64,000 nt of DNA from Streptacidiphilus sp. 4-A2 (GTDB lineage Bacteria > Actinomycetota > Actinomycetes > Streptomycetales > Streptomycetaceae), in NCBI GenBank assembly GCA_014284505.1, contig JAAFYY010000001.1, positions 4,960,001-5,024,000 of the forward strand, written 5' to 3'. How positions within the stretch are numbered: the stretch's first letter is position 1; each line of letters opens with the position of its first letter. Of this stretch, positions 9,486 through 18,888 are shown piece by piece. The notes under the pieces are model-generated. The model was not told the DNA's origin. It saw only the letters and a program-made list of their open reading frames with translations, and did no database searches. Both the position numbers and the translations under genes were made by a program.

Positions 9486-10534
9486 CCTCGCCGCTGCGCA
9501 TCTGCGCGATGGCGTCGTTGACGGCTTCGAGCCGGACGTGGTGGGTGATCAGGCCCGCGAGGTCCAGCCGTCCGGCACGCCACAGGTCGATGATGGTCCG
9601 GTAGCCACGCAGCACATCCGTCCCGCCGTACAGCGAGGGCAGGATCCGCTTCTCGTTGAAGAACAGTTCGAACATGTTGAACTGGACCAGGTCGTCCATG
9701 GCGCCCGCGCCGACCACGACCACCGCGCCACCGCGCCGGGTGGCGTCATAGGCGGCGCGGACCGTCGCCGACCTGCCGACCACCTCGAAGGCGTAGTCGA
9801 AGCCCTCGCCCGCGGTCAGCCGCTGCCGTGCCTCGGTCAGGCCCTCGGGGGTGACCGCCTCGGTCGCGCCGAAGCGCAGCGCCCACTCCCGGCGCCCGGC
9901 CACCGGGTCGACCGCGAGGATCTGCGCCGCGCCGGCGACCCGGGCGCCCTGGATCGCCGCGATGCCGACGCCGCCGCAGCCGATCACCACCACCGAGGAG
10001 CCCGGCTCGACCTTCGCGGTGTGGATGGCCGCGCCCACGCCGGTGGTGACGCCGCAGCCGATGAGCGCGCCGATCTCGAACGGCACGTCCTGCGGCAGCT
10101 TCACCGCGCAGCCGGCCGCCACCACGCTCTCCTCCGCGAAGGTGCCGGTGCCGGAGAAGCCAAAGAGGTCGGCGCCGTCATAGCGGTAGTTGGGCGTGCC
10201 CATGTTGGCGAACCCGGCCAGACAGAGGTTGCCCGCGCCGCGCAGGCAGCTCGGGCAGATGCCGCAGGGCGGCATCCAGCAGACAACGACGTGGTCGCCG
10301 ACCGCGAGCCCGCGCACCTCCGGGCCCACCTCGGTGATCTCGCCCGCTCCCTCGTGCCGGGGACGAAGGGGCGGGCTGCGGCAGCACCCCGCTCATCGCC
10401 GACAGGTCCGAGTGGCACAGGCTGGCCGCCCGCATCCGCACCCGGACCTGCCCCGGACCGGTGGCGGGGAGCTCCACCCCGGTGTGCACTTCCAGCTTCT
10501 CCTGGCCTGTCTCGTGCAGAACTGCTGCGCGCAT
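9460..10534 (-). CDS. zinc-dependent alcohol dehydrogenase (MDR family, AdhD-like)
   Basis: Medium-chain NAD-dependent alcohol dehydrogenase. Catalytic-zinc Cys in SLCHSDLS; structural-zinc cysteines in CGICPSCLRGAGNLC; Rossmann glycines in VIGCGGVGIAAIQGA; about 357 residues. Two one-base deletions near 10356 and 10370 interrupt the segment that should read PAPFVPGHEGAGE, the conserved GHE. It probably oxidises an alcohol made by the P450; the aldehyde dehydrogenase at 27759 would take the next step. A class B operator (10576-10588) sits about 45 bases upstream, so it may have its own promoter as well as read-through from the hydratase gene. Confidence 0.88.
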
Positions 10535-10575
10535 ATCGGCTCCCTGTACGCCTCGGTACGGGTGTTGAGTTTTAC

Positions 10576-10588
10576 TGACGATTCATCA
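10576..10588. promoter_or_regulatory. class B operator, upstream of alcohol dehydrogenase
   Basis: TGACGATTCATCA, an imperfect palindrome of the TGACGnnnCrTCA type also found at 13079, 21218, 29249 and 35345. It lies between the hydratase stop and the dehydrogenase start. Confidence 0.6.
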
Positions 10589-10596
10589 CTTACTGT

Positions 10597-11460
10597 CTAA
10601 GGAAGGTGGGTTACCACGGCATCGGCCAGCACCGGCGCGTCAGCCCGGTCCACCGAGGTCGCGCTGACCAGCAGTTGGCCGTCCTGGTCCCAGATCCGCA
10701 CCCGCAGCGTCTCCCCGGGGAAGAAGACCCCGGCGAAGCGGGCGCGGTAGCCGCGGACCCGGCTGGTGTCGCCGCCGAGCACGGTGTCCACCACCGACTT
10801 CAGGGTGACCCCATAGGTGCACAGGCCGTGCAGGATGGGGGTTTCGAACCCGCCGAGCTTGGCGAAGTCCGGGTCGGCGTGCAACGGGTTCCAGTCGCCG
10901 GACAGCCGGTAGAGCAGCGCCTGGTCGTGCCGCACCGGGATCTCCTGCACCCACTCCGGATCCCGTTCGGGCAGCTGGATCCGCTCACTGGCGCCGCGTT
11001 CGCCGCCGAAGCCGCCCTCACCGCGGGCAAAGATCTCGGTGTCGCAGGTCCACAGCGGACCGTCGGCGTCCGCGGCCTCGCTGCGCAGCACCAGCACCGC
11101 GGCCTTGCCCTTGTCGTACAGCGCGGCCAGGCTGCTGGTCAGCGTGCCCCGGCCGGAGGTCGGGACGGGGCGGTGCAGTTCGATGCGCTGGCCGCCGTGC
11201 AGCACCTGGGCGAGGTTGATGTCGAGCCCGGGCAGGGTGAACGCACCGGCCTTGGCGAGCCCGCCGCCGGCGACGGTGACAAAGCTGGGGAGGACCTGGA
11301 GGTCCTTCTCGTAGGTGTAGCGCAGCTCATCGGGATCGGTGGCCGGGCGGTGCGCACCCGCGCCCACGCCGAGGTGGTAGAGCAGGACGTCCCGCTGCTC
11401 CCAGGCGATCTCGGTGGTGCGCGGCGGGGCGGCGAGGGCGGCCGCGGGATCGATGGGCAT
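10597..11460 (-). CDS. MaoC-like enoyl-CoA hydratase, Hsd4B type
   Basis: Double hot-dog hydratase that would add water to a 2-enoyl-CoA. The N-terminus MPIDPAAALAA, the block LYHLGVGAG and the segment IFARGEGGFGGERG closely follow mycobacterial Hsd4B (Rv3538). The C-terminal hot-dog has the catalytic DWNPLHADPDFA and PILHGLCTYG. 287 residues, intact. ATG 11460 is preceded by AGGAGA. It is first gene of a minus-strand run followed by the alcohol dehydrogenase and SDR. A perfect KstR-type palindrome lies about 200 bases upstream. Confidence 0.91.
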   Translation of the reverse strand: MPIDPAAALAAPPRTTEIAWEQRDVLLYHLGVGAGAHRPATDPDELRYTYEKDLQVLPSFVTVAGGGLAKAGAFTLPGLDINLAQVLHGGQRIELHRPVPTSGRGTLTSSLAALYDKGKAAVLVLRSEAADADGPLWTCDTEIFARGEGGFGGERGASERIQLPERDPEWVQEIPVRHDQALLYRLSGDWNPLHADPDFAKLGGFETPILHGLCTYGVTLKSVVDTVLGGDTSRVRGYRARFAGVFFPGETLRVRIWDQDGQLLVSATSVDRADAPVLADAVVTHLP

Positions 11461-11658
11461 CGCTGCTCTCCTGGTTCTGAGGGTGCCTCGGCGGGTGTTG
11501 CGGTGGGCCCGCCCCGGCTGGTTCCAGTGGTGCTTCAACGGCTTTCGACGGCTGGTGTCGTTGGTGGACCCCGGCACGACCGTCCGCACAGTCGGCCGCG
11601 CCGGGGCCGCTCGACGCGGTGCCGGCTCAGCCGTACGGCCGACCCCGCGAAAGATTTG

Positions 11659-11672
11659 TAGAACTTGTTCTA
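11659..11672. promoter_or_regulatory. KstR-type operator (perfect palindrome) in the 11461-11801 spacer
   Basis: TAGAACTTGTTCTA is a perfect 14-base palindrome fitting the mycobacterial KstR consensus TnnAACnnGTTnnA. It is the only notable element in the 341-base spacer between the thiolase stop and the hydratase start, and it should control the minus-strand hydratase operon. The distance to the hydratase ATG (about 200 bases) implies a long leader or an unseen second promoter. Confidence 0.8.
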
Positions 11673-11801
11673 AGTTTCTGCTCGACAGGTATAGCGCATC
11701 GGCTCCGCGTTGGCCATGCCCGCGTTACCCGCGCCGCCGGTGTCGCCGACAGCACGCCGGCGCTGACACCACCGACAGCACCGACACCGCCCCGGCAGCG
11801 G

Positions 11802-12998
11802 CTACGAGCGGCGCAGCATGGTCACCACGACCGCGCCGCCCAGGCCGATGTTGTGGGCCAGGCCCACCCGCGCCCCGGTGACCTGCCGCCGGTCCGCCTC
11901 GCCGCGCAACTGCCACACCAGCTCCGCGCACTGGGCGAGTCCGGTGGCGCCCAGCGGGTGCCCCTTGGAGATCAGCCCGCCGGACGGGTTCACCACCCAG
12001 CGCCCGCCGTGCCCGGTCGCTCCTTCGGCGACCAGCTTGCCGCTCTCGCCGTCCGCGCACATGCCCAGCGCCTCGTAGCTGAGCAGCTCGTTGACGGAGA
12101 AGCAGTCGTGCAGCTCGATCACGTCGACGTCCTCGATGCCGAGCCCGGACTGCCGGTAGACGGCCTGTGCGGCGGCCCGGCTCATGGGCCTGCCGACGAC
12201 GTCGATGGACGATCCCGAGGCGAAGCTCTCCTCGGTGTCGGTCACCATGGCCTGCCCCATGACCTCCACCGCCTTCCCCTCAAGCCCGTGCTCCAAGACG
12301 AAGCGCTCGCTGGCGACCACCACCGCGGCCGCGCCGTCCGAGGTCGGCGAGCACTGGAGTTTGGTGAGCGGTTCGTGGATGGTCTTCGCCGCGAGCACCT
12401 GATCCAGGGTGTACTCGTCGCGGAACTGGGCGCGCGGGTTGTCCACGGAGTGGCGGTGGTTCTTCACCGCGACCAGGGCCAACTGCTCGACGGTGGTGCC
12501 GTAACGGTCCATGTGCTCACGGGCGGCATTGCCGAAGATCTGCGCGGTCGGCGGGGTGGCCGCGAAGCCGTGCCGGGCGGCCATCACCCCGTAGTGCCTG
12601 GCCAGCGGGCTGACCGCGAAGTCGGCCGCGCCCTTTCCGGCGCCGAGGGCGCCCCGGCTCATCTTCTCGAAGCCCAGGGCGAGCACGCAGTCGTTGGCCC
12701 CGCCCGCCACGAACTGCACCGCCATCATCAGCGCGGACGATCCGGTGGCGCAGTTGTTGTTGACGTTGTAGACCGGGATTCCGGTCAACCCCAGCTCGTA
12801 GACCGCGCGTTGACCGGCTGTGGACTGCTGGTAGCAGTAGCCGACGCAGGCCTGCTCGACCAGGGCGTAGCCGATCCCGGCATCGCCGAGCGCGGCTGTG
12901 CCCGCCTCCCGGGCCATGTCCCAGTACTGCCAGTCCCGGCTCTCCGGCTTCTCGAAGTTCGTCATGCCGACGCCGACCAGATAGACCTTCTGAGACAC
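11802..12998 (-). CDS. lipid-transfer-protein-type thiolase (SCP-x thiolase family)
   Basis: Acyl-CoA thiolase/aldolase-like enzyme of the sterol-carrier-protein-x group. Features: YLVGVGMTNFEKP at the N-terminus, nucleophile region VNNNCATGSSA near residue 85, VIELHDCFSVNE near 290 and NPSGGLISKGHPLGATG near 340. About 398 residues, intact. GTG 12998 is chosen for the GAGGAG six to ten bases before it and the family-typical start VSQKVYLVG. Paralogues act on steroid side chains in mycobacteria; here the promoter carries one operator of each class (13079-13108). No DUF35 partner is visible. Confidence 0.9.
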   Translation of the reverse strand: MSQKVYLVGVGMTNFEKPESRDWQYWDMAREAGTAALGDAGIGYALVEQACVGYCYQQSTAGQRAVYELGLTGIPVYNVNNNCATGSSALMMAVQFVAGGANDCVLALGFEKMSRGALGAGKGAADFAVSPLARHYGVMAARHGFAATPPTAQIFGNAAREHMDRYGTTVEQLALVAVKNHRHSVDNPRAQFRDEYTLDQVLAAKTIHEPLTKLQCSPTSDGAAAVVVASERFVLEHGLEGKAVEVMGQAMVTDTEESFASGSSIDVVGRPMSRAAAQAVYRQSGLGIEDVDVIELHDCFSVNELLSYEALGMCADGESGKLVAEGATGHGGRWVVNPSGGLISKGHPLGATGLAQCAELVWQLRGEADRRQVTGARVGLAHNIGLGGAVVVTMLRRS

Positions 12999-13078
12999 CG
13001 TCAACTCCTCTGCTGCCGACTCCGGCCGGGACGTCCGCCGGGCCTCCGGCCGACAATCCGGACAGAGCTCCAATTGAA

Positions 13079-13091
13079 TGACACTCCGTCA
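13079..13091. promoter_or_regulatory. class B operator upstream of lipid-transfer thiolase
   Basis: TGACACTCCGTCA, a near-palindrome of the TGACGnnnCGTCA type, about 80 bases before the thiolase GTG and 3 bases from the KstR-type site. Confidence 0.6.
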
Positions 13092-13094
13092 GAT

Positions 13095-13108
13095 TAGAAC
13101 TCGTTTCA
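13095..13108. promoter_or_regulatory. KstR-type operator upstream of lipid-transfer thiolase
   Basis: TAGAACTCGTTTCA fits TnnAACnnGTTnnA at all fixed positions. It lies in the divergent spacer between the thiolase (minus) and phospholipase C (plus), nearer the thiolase. The rest of that 296-base spacer shows no other feature. Confidence 0.75.
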
Positions 13109-13294
13109 ATATTTCGGTAGTCCCCCGAGCTCAGCCGGACCCGACCGTTCCGCCCCTTGGACGACGTCCGTTCGCCATGTTCCGTTCATGCCACGCATAC
13201 GCCACAGTCTCCGGCATGGCTCACCGTGCTACCGGCCGTCGTCACGTGCCGGTACACCGCCGCCACCCCACCCGCACCAGATACTGGAGACAGC

Positions 13295-15367
13295 GTGTCC
13301 CCCTCTCACGCCGTACCTTCCTCGGCTCCGCCGCCGCCCTCAGCGCGGCCATCGGCCTTGAGGTCCTGCCCGGCGGCGAACCCGCGCTGCCGCGGCCGCC
13401 GGCACCACCGGCACCATCACCGACGTCAAGCACGTGGTCGTGCTGATGCAGGAGAACCGCAGCTTCGACCACTACTTCGGCATGCTCCAGGGCGTGCGCG
13501 GATTCGCCGACCGCTCCGCGATCGCCATCGCGGGCGGCTACTCGGTGTTCGACCAGCCCAACGGTTCCGGCCGGCAGTACCCCTGGCAGCTGAGCGACAC
13601 CGCCTCCGCCGACAGCCAGACCCCGGAGACGCTCGCCCAGTGCGACGGCTCGCTGGACCACGGCTGGTCCACCCAGCACGAGGCCTGGGACAGCGGCAAG
13701 ATGGACGACTGGGTCTCCGCCAAGGGCTCGGTGCGCACCATGGGCTACCTGGACCGCTCCGACATCCCGTTCCACTACGCCCTGGCGGACAACTACACCG
13801 TCTGCGACGCCTACCACTGCTCGATCATCAGCGCGACCGGCCCCAACCGCACCTACCTGTGGAGCGGGATGATCGACCCGGCCGGCACCGCCGGCGGCCC
13901 GGCCTACGACGGCGGCTCGGAGAGCGGCCTGACCTGGCAGACCTACGCCGAGACCCTCCAGAACGCCGGGGTCAGCTGGAAGGTCTACCAGAACGCCGAC
14001 GACAACTTCACCGACAACGCCCTGGCCTACTTCAACCAGTTCGCCAACGCCCCCACCAGCAGCACGCTCTACCAGCGGGGCATGGCCTCGGTTCCGTCCA
14101 CCGGCAACACCCCGGTCGACATCGCCAACGCCATCGCCGCCGACGTCCGGGCCGGCACCCTGCCCCAGGTCTCCTGGTGGTGGCCAACCAGAACACCAGC
14201 GAGCACCCCGACGCCCCTCCCGGCAACGGCGCCTACTTCATCGACCTGGTCCTCCAGGCCCTGGCGTCCGACAGCGACGTGCTCGACTCCACCGTGCTGT
14301 TCCTCAACTACGACGAGAACGACGGGTTCTTCGACCATGTCCCGCCGCCGGCTGCGCCCGCCGGGACCACCGGCGAGTTCTACGACAGCACCAACATCGG
14401 CCTCGGTTTCCGCGTCCCCATGCTGGTCGTCTCCCCCTGGTCGCGCGGCGGCTGGGTGGACTCCCAGGTCTACGACCACACCTCGGTCATCCGCTTCATG
14501 GAGACCTGGACCACCGCTCTGGGCACCCCCGCCGCCTGCCCCAACATCAGCGCCTGGCGCCGCCAGGTCTGCGGCGACCTGACCGGGGCCTTCAACTTCG
14601 CCAGCCCGGTCTACGGCCTGCCGACCCTGCCGAGCACCGCCATCGTCCTGGCGCAGACTTCCTGTGACCCGCTGCCCAACCCCGCCCCGGAGACCAACGC
14701 CCTGCCGGTGCAGGAGAGCGGCACCAGACCGGCCCGGGCCCTGCCCTACCAGCCCAACGGCTCGGTCGACCACTTCGAGTTCGACGCCAGCAACAAGATC
14801 CTGCTGTGGCTGAAGATGTCCAACGAGGGCGCGGTCGCCACCAACGCGGCCCACTTCGCCGTCTACGCCAACAACTACCGCAGCGGCGGCCCCTGGCAGT
14901 ACACCGTCCCCGCCTACAACGCCGCCACCGGGACCAACGGGACCGCGGGCGACTACTACAACATCGGCTCCGGTTACGGCAACGGCGCGTACGACTTCAC
15001 CATGATCGGCCCCAACCGCTTCCTGCGGCACTTCGCGGGCAACGCCACCACCATCGGCAAGAACCTGGAGACCACCAGCTCCTACGCGACCGCCTCCGGC
15101 ACCGGCGACCTCGCGGTCTGGTTCACCATGACCAACGCCGCCGCCTCCGGCAAGACCGCGGTCTTCACCATCACCTCCAACAACTACCGCACCGACGGCC
15201 CGTGGACCTACACCGTCCCGGCCGGCGGCAGCGCCTCCGACTACTTCAACGCGGTCGCCTACGACAACGGCTGGTACGACTTCACCGTCACCAACAACCT
15301 CGACTCCTCCTGGTCCCGCCGCTTCACCGGCCACCTGGAAACCGGCACCCCCAGCATCACCGGCTGA
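13295..15367 (+). CDS. secreted phospholipase C (phosphoesterase family), twin-arginine signal
   Basis: Hydrolyses phospholipid head groups outside the cell. Twin-arginine signal LSRRTFLGSAAALSAA at the N-terminus, then the family opening MQENRSFDHYFG with metal ligands, ATGPNRTYLW, NYDENDGFFDHVPPP, FRVPMLVVSPWSRGG and DHTSVIRFME. The C-terminus has two related domains of about 85 residues, each with an NNYRxxGPWxYTVPA block, typical of the non-haemolytic type. GTG 13295 has GGAG upstream. Three one-base deletions near 13300, 13397 and 14177 are needed to join the frames; total about 690 residues. Confidence 0.88.
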   Translation: MSPSHAVPSSAPPPPSARPSALRSCPAANPRCRGRRHHRHHHRRQARGRADAGEPQLRPLLRHAPGRARIRRPLRDRHRGRLLGVRPAQRFRPAVPLAAERHRLRRQPDPGDARPVRRLAGPRLVHPARGLGQRQDGRLGLRQGLGAHHGLPGPLRHPVPLRPGGQLHRLRRLPLLDHQRDRPQPHLPVERDDRPGRHRRRPGLRRRLGERPDLADLRRDPPERRGQLEGLPERRRQLHRQRPGLLQPVRQRPHQQHALPAGHGLGSVHRQHPGRHRQRHRRRRPGRHPAPGLLVVANQNTSEHPDAPPGNGAYFIDLVLQALASDSDVLDSTVLFLNYDENDGFFDHVPPPAAPAGTTGEFYDSTNIGLGFRVPMLVVSPWSRGGWVDSQVYDHTSVIRFMETWTTALGTPAACPNISAWRRQVCGDLTGAFNFASPVYGLPTLPSTAIVLAQTSCDPLPNPAPETNALPVQESGTRPARALPYQPNGSVDHFEFDASNKILLWLKMSNEGAVATNAAHFAVYANNYRSGGPWQYTVPAYNAATGTNGTAGDYYNIGSGYGNGAYDFTMIGPNRFLRHFAGNATTIGKNLETTSSYATASGTGDLAVWFTMTNAAASGKTAVFTITSNNYRTDGPWTYTVPAGGSASDYFNAVAYDNGWYDFTVTNNLDSSWSRRFTGHLETGTPSITG

Positions 15368-15386
15368 CGCCCCGTCCCGGCACAGG

Positions 15387-15419
15387 CCCGGGCCCGGACC
15401 AGGGTGGTCCGGGCCCGGG
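15387..15419. terminator. strong bidirectional hairpin terminator
   Basis: CCCGGGCCCGGACCA (15387-15401) and TGGTCCGGGCCCGGG (15405-15419) form a perfect 15-base stem with a 3-base loop between the convergent phospholipase and lipoprotein genes. Confidence 0.88.
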
Positions 15420-15458
15420 TTACGGCGGGGCGGTGGGGCGGCGGGGCGGTGGGGCGGG

Positions 15459-16668
15459 TCAGCCGGTGATGGCGCCGGGGGTGAAGACGCCGCCGGTGAG
15501 GGTGCCCGGGCCGGTGCTGGTGAAGCCGCTGCCGGTGAGGTCGCTGCCGGTGAGGTCGGAGTCCTTGGCTGCGGCGGCCATGTTCTGGGCCAGGCTCTCC
15601 AGCAGGCTCTCCGGGATCACGGTCGCCCCCGAGGGCGCGACCGGGGCCGGGCGCGGTCGTTGAAGAGAGCGACAGCGGGAGGTGCCCGTTGCTGCCCGAG
15701 TCGAGCTGCCCGAGGTCGATCGAGAGCTTGGACAGCGAGCCGTCCTGGCCGATGTAGGCGTCGGCGGAGACGTTCCGGTCGGGCACGCCCGTGGGCGCGG
15801 CGGTCGGGTACGAGCTGCCGAGGCCGGGGATCGCCTTGGCGACCGGCGCGAAGGCCTGCTGGATGCCGTCCACCAGCTTCTGCTCCGGGGCCTGGAGCAC
15901 GATGTGGTCGACGCCGTCGGTCGTACCCCGGTCCGACAGTGTGATGTTCTGCTCGAACAGGTTGGTCAGCGCGGAGACCAGGTTGTTCCTGGTGCTCGCG
16001 CTGAGGCTGGGGAGCGAGGTCGGCCCACCCGAGCCGACCCCGGCGCTCTGCATGTTCTTGGCGAGCGCGGCCATCTGCCGGGGGTCGTAGGACACCCACT
16101 TGCCGGCGATCAGATCCTTCAGCGGCGCGTACTGCGGCGGCATCTGCCCGGCCTCCGCCTGCATCCCGGCGATCTCCTGGCCGGTGCTGCCGTCCGAACC
16201 GCCGAGAGCCTCCAGGTTGTCCAGGTAGACCCGCAGGTACTCGGTCCCGGCGACCTGGCGCACCTCGAACAGCGGCTTCCGGCCGCCGGAGTGGATCTCC
16301 AGGTCGAGGTCCAGGCCGGGGTACTGCGAGACGTCGAAGGTCCCGCTGGAGGAGGTCTTCAGCGACTTCAGCGTCTGGCCGAGCGGCTTGCCGGAGCTCA
16401 GGGTCAGGGTCGCGCCGAGCCCGGCGATGTTCTTGGCGTCGGCGAGCTTCAGCGCGTCGGAGTCACCGGCGTCCAGGGCGACCAGCTGCGCGGGGGTGGC
16501 GTCCAGGGAGAACGAGACCGAGAGGGTGTCGCTGTCGCCGACCTTGCCGAAGGCCGTGCTGAGCTTCTCGCCGGCGCTGATCTGCTGCACCGCACCGCAG
16601 GCGGCCACGCCGGCGACCAGCGCGACGCTACAGGTGAGAACGAGAGTGGCGGTGCGTATGCGGGTAAT
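15459..16668 (-). CDS. secreted lipoprotein, unknown function, LppX-like size
   Basis: Lipoprotein signal: TRIRTATLVL, a hydrophobic stretch, then lipobox VAAC at about residue 24, followed by a roughly 375-residue soluble domain with YLRVYLDNLEAL, YDPRQMAALAKN and LSIDLGQLD. Streptomycetes carry several such proteins; function is not known. RBS GAGGAG is six bases before an ATT codon (16666-16668), exactly where an ATG is expected, with no ATG or GTG in frame nearby; ATT is taken as the start. Two one-base deletions near 15645 and 15662 must be corrected to reach the C-terminus VFTPGAITG. Confidence 0.78.
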
Positions 16669-16953
16669 CGTGAGCTCCTCGAAATTGCCACCGGTCAGTC
16701 AGATCAGCCGGTGTTTCCAGACCAGACGACCTTAGCCACGGATGATCACGTTCCCGTACGGGCCCCATCACACCGCCGTCACAGGTTCCTGACAGTCTCC
16801 GCCCAGTCCGTACCACGAATCGGGACGAATCGTCAGCCTTCGCCGCCCACGGCCGATCCCGAGGCGGCCGCCGCCGCTCCCGTACCGTCGAGTAGGGTCC
16901 AGGTCGGACAGGCCACCAGGGCGATCCAGCCGGCACAGCAGGGAGAGCAGCGG

Positions 16954-17602
16954 ATGACGGACACGGCGGGGGCGACAGGGGTGCCGGGGGCCGAGGTACT
17001 GGCCGCGTTCGAGGCGGCGACCGGATTCATGCCCGTGGACGAGGGGCTGGCCCTGTACGCGGCGGCGGAGGAGGCGGCCCGGCGCACCGGACTGCCGCTG
17101 CTGGAGGTCGGCAGCTACTGCGGACGCTCCACCATCCTGCTGGCGGACGCGGCCCGGCGGGCCGGGACGGTGGCGCTGACGGTCGACCACCACCGGGGCT
17201 CGGAGGAGCAGCAGCCGGGCTGGGAGTACCACGACACCTCGCTGGTAGACCCGAGGTCGGCCGGATGGACACCCTGCCCCGGTTCCGGCGGACCCTCTAC
17301 CAGGCGGGCCTGGAGCCGTATGTGGTGGCGCTGGTGGGACGGTCGCCGCAGGTGGCGGCGGTGTGGGGGGCTCCGCTCGGCCTGGTGTTCGTGGACGGCG
17401 GGCACACCGACGAGCACGCCACCGCCGACTACGAGGGCTGGGTGCCGCATCTGGCGCCGGGGGCCTGCTGGTGATCCACGATGTCTTCCCCGACCCGGCC
17501 GACGGCGGCCAGGCGCCCTACCGGATCCATCAGCGGGCGCTGGCCGAGGGCTTCGCCGAGGTGTCCGTGCACGGATCGCTGCGGGTGCTGCGCCGGGACT
17601 GA
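16954..17602 (+). CDS. class I SAM-dependent methyltransferase (O-methyltransferase-like)
   Basis: Motif I LLEVGSYCGRSTILLA near residue 50, acidic motif TVDHHRGSEE, FVDGGHTDEHA near 145 and LLVIHDVFPDP near 170; this order matches the Methyltransf_24 group, whose substrates vary. ATG 16954 with GGGAGAGCAG upstream. Two one-base deletions, near 17253 (CCC for CCCC, giving VDPEVGRMDTLP) and 17461 (GGGGG for GGGGGG, giving APGGLLVIHD), are needed. About 216 residues. The 285-base divergent spacer before it (16669-16953) has no further recognisable element. Confidence 0.85.
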
Positions 17603-17721
17603 CCGCACTGCCGCGACTTGCGGCCGTCGGCGCGCGTGGTTCGGTACGGTGGCCCGAACAGCCAGGTGATGTGTCAGCCGGGTGATGAGTCAGCCAGCTG
17701 ACGGGTCGGGGAGGTCCAGCC

Positions 17722-18888
17722 GTGTCCGACGCGGACGACAGCACCACACCGGCGGTGTGGGATCCGGCCGCGAACGGTGGCGCGGGCGGATGGGTGCGCC
17801 GCCGTCCGCCGACGCGGGCCGACGTCCCGGAGCCGTCACGGGAACCCGGGCCGGGGCCGGAGCTCGCACCGGGGCCGGCGCGGAGCCGGTACGGGAACCC
17901 GCTCGGGAGCCCGTTCGGGAGCCCGCACCGCCGCTGCCGCGGTCCGGGCCGGCCGGGGAGGACGAGGTGCCGACGGCGCTGCTGCCCCGGGTGCCCGGGC
18001 AGGCGGAGCAGCCGGACCCGGTACTGCCGCGTCCGTATCTGCCGCCCGCGCCGGGGAGTTCGCCGGGGCAGGGCGGCCGTACGAGCGCCCCTCCCCGTCC
18101 GGCCTATCGCGCCCGCCGGATCCGTACCGCCCGCCGGACCGGTACCGCCCGCTGACGCAGCGGGCGCGCCGGAGGCGGCGCCGGCGCGCCGCTGCTGGTG
18201 CTGGCCGTGGTGGTGGTCGCGGCACTGGTGGGCGTGCTCGCGTGCGGGTGCTGGGGCTGGGCGGCAGCTCGGCCAAGGCGCGGCACTCCGCTGTCGCCGA
18301 CGAAGCCGGTGACAGCGCCGACCGGGGCCGCCCCGGGCGGGGCGGGTCCGGGCCCGCGTCCGCCGCGCCCGGCGGGCCGTTGGCGGCGGCGCCGGCCCGA
18401 GCGGGAGCCCGAGCAGCACTGCGGACACAGGCAACGGCCAGAGCGAGGCCACCGCCGTGGACCAGCTGCTCGCCCAGAGCTCCTCCTCCCGGCAGCAGGT
18501 GATAGACGCGGTGGCAGGGGTGTCGCAGTGCGCGGACCGGCCGCGGTGACCGCCGCGCAGAGCACGCTGGCCCAGGCGGCGACCGCGCACCAGGCGCTGG
18601 TGGCCCAGCTGGACCGGCTGGATCTGAGCCAGGTCCAGGGGGCGCGGCGGCGGTGCAGGTGCTGTCCCGGGCCTGGACCGAGTCGGCCACCGCCGACGCC
18701 GACTACGCGAGCTGGGCCGCAGCCGTGGCCAGGAGCTGCACCCCGAACAACGCGCCGCAGGACGCGGCCTACACCGCCGCCGGACCCAGAGCGGGCTGGC
18801 GACCGCGGACAAGAGCAGCTTCATAGACCTGTGGACACCCATAGCGATGCAGTACGGCCTGCCGACAAGGACCGCGGATGCCATCTGA
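17722..18888 (+). CDS. single-pass membrane protein with Pro/Arg-rich cytoplasmic N-terminus
   Basis: No named family recognised. GTG 17722 begins MSDADDSTTPAVWDPA. A long low-complexity segment rich in Pro, Gly and Arg (about residues 20-150) precedes one hydrophobic helix LLVLAVVVVAALVGVLA and an extracellular alpha-helical domain with SSSRQQVIDAVAGV, LAQAATAHQALVAQLDRLDL and ATADADYASWA, ending at TGA 18886-18888. At least five single-base frame breaks (near 17900, 18110, 18190, 18540 and 18645) fragment it. The stop overlaps the start of the amidase gene by 11 bases, so the two are probably one operon and may act together at the cell wall. Confidence 0.6.
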
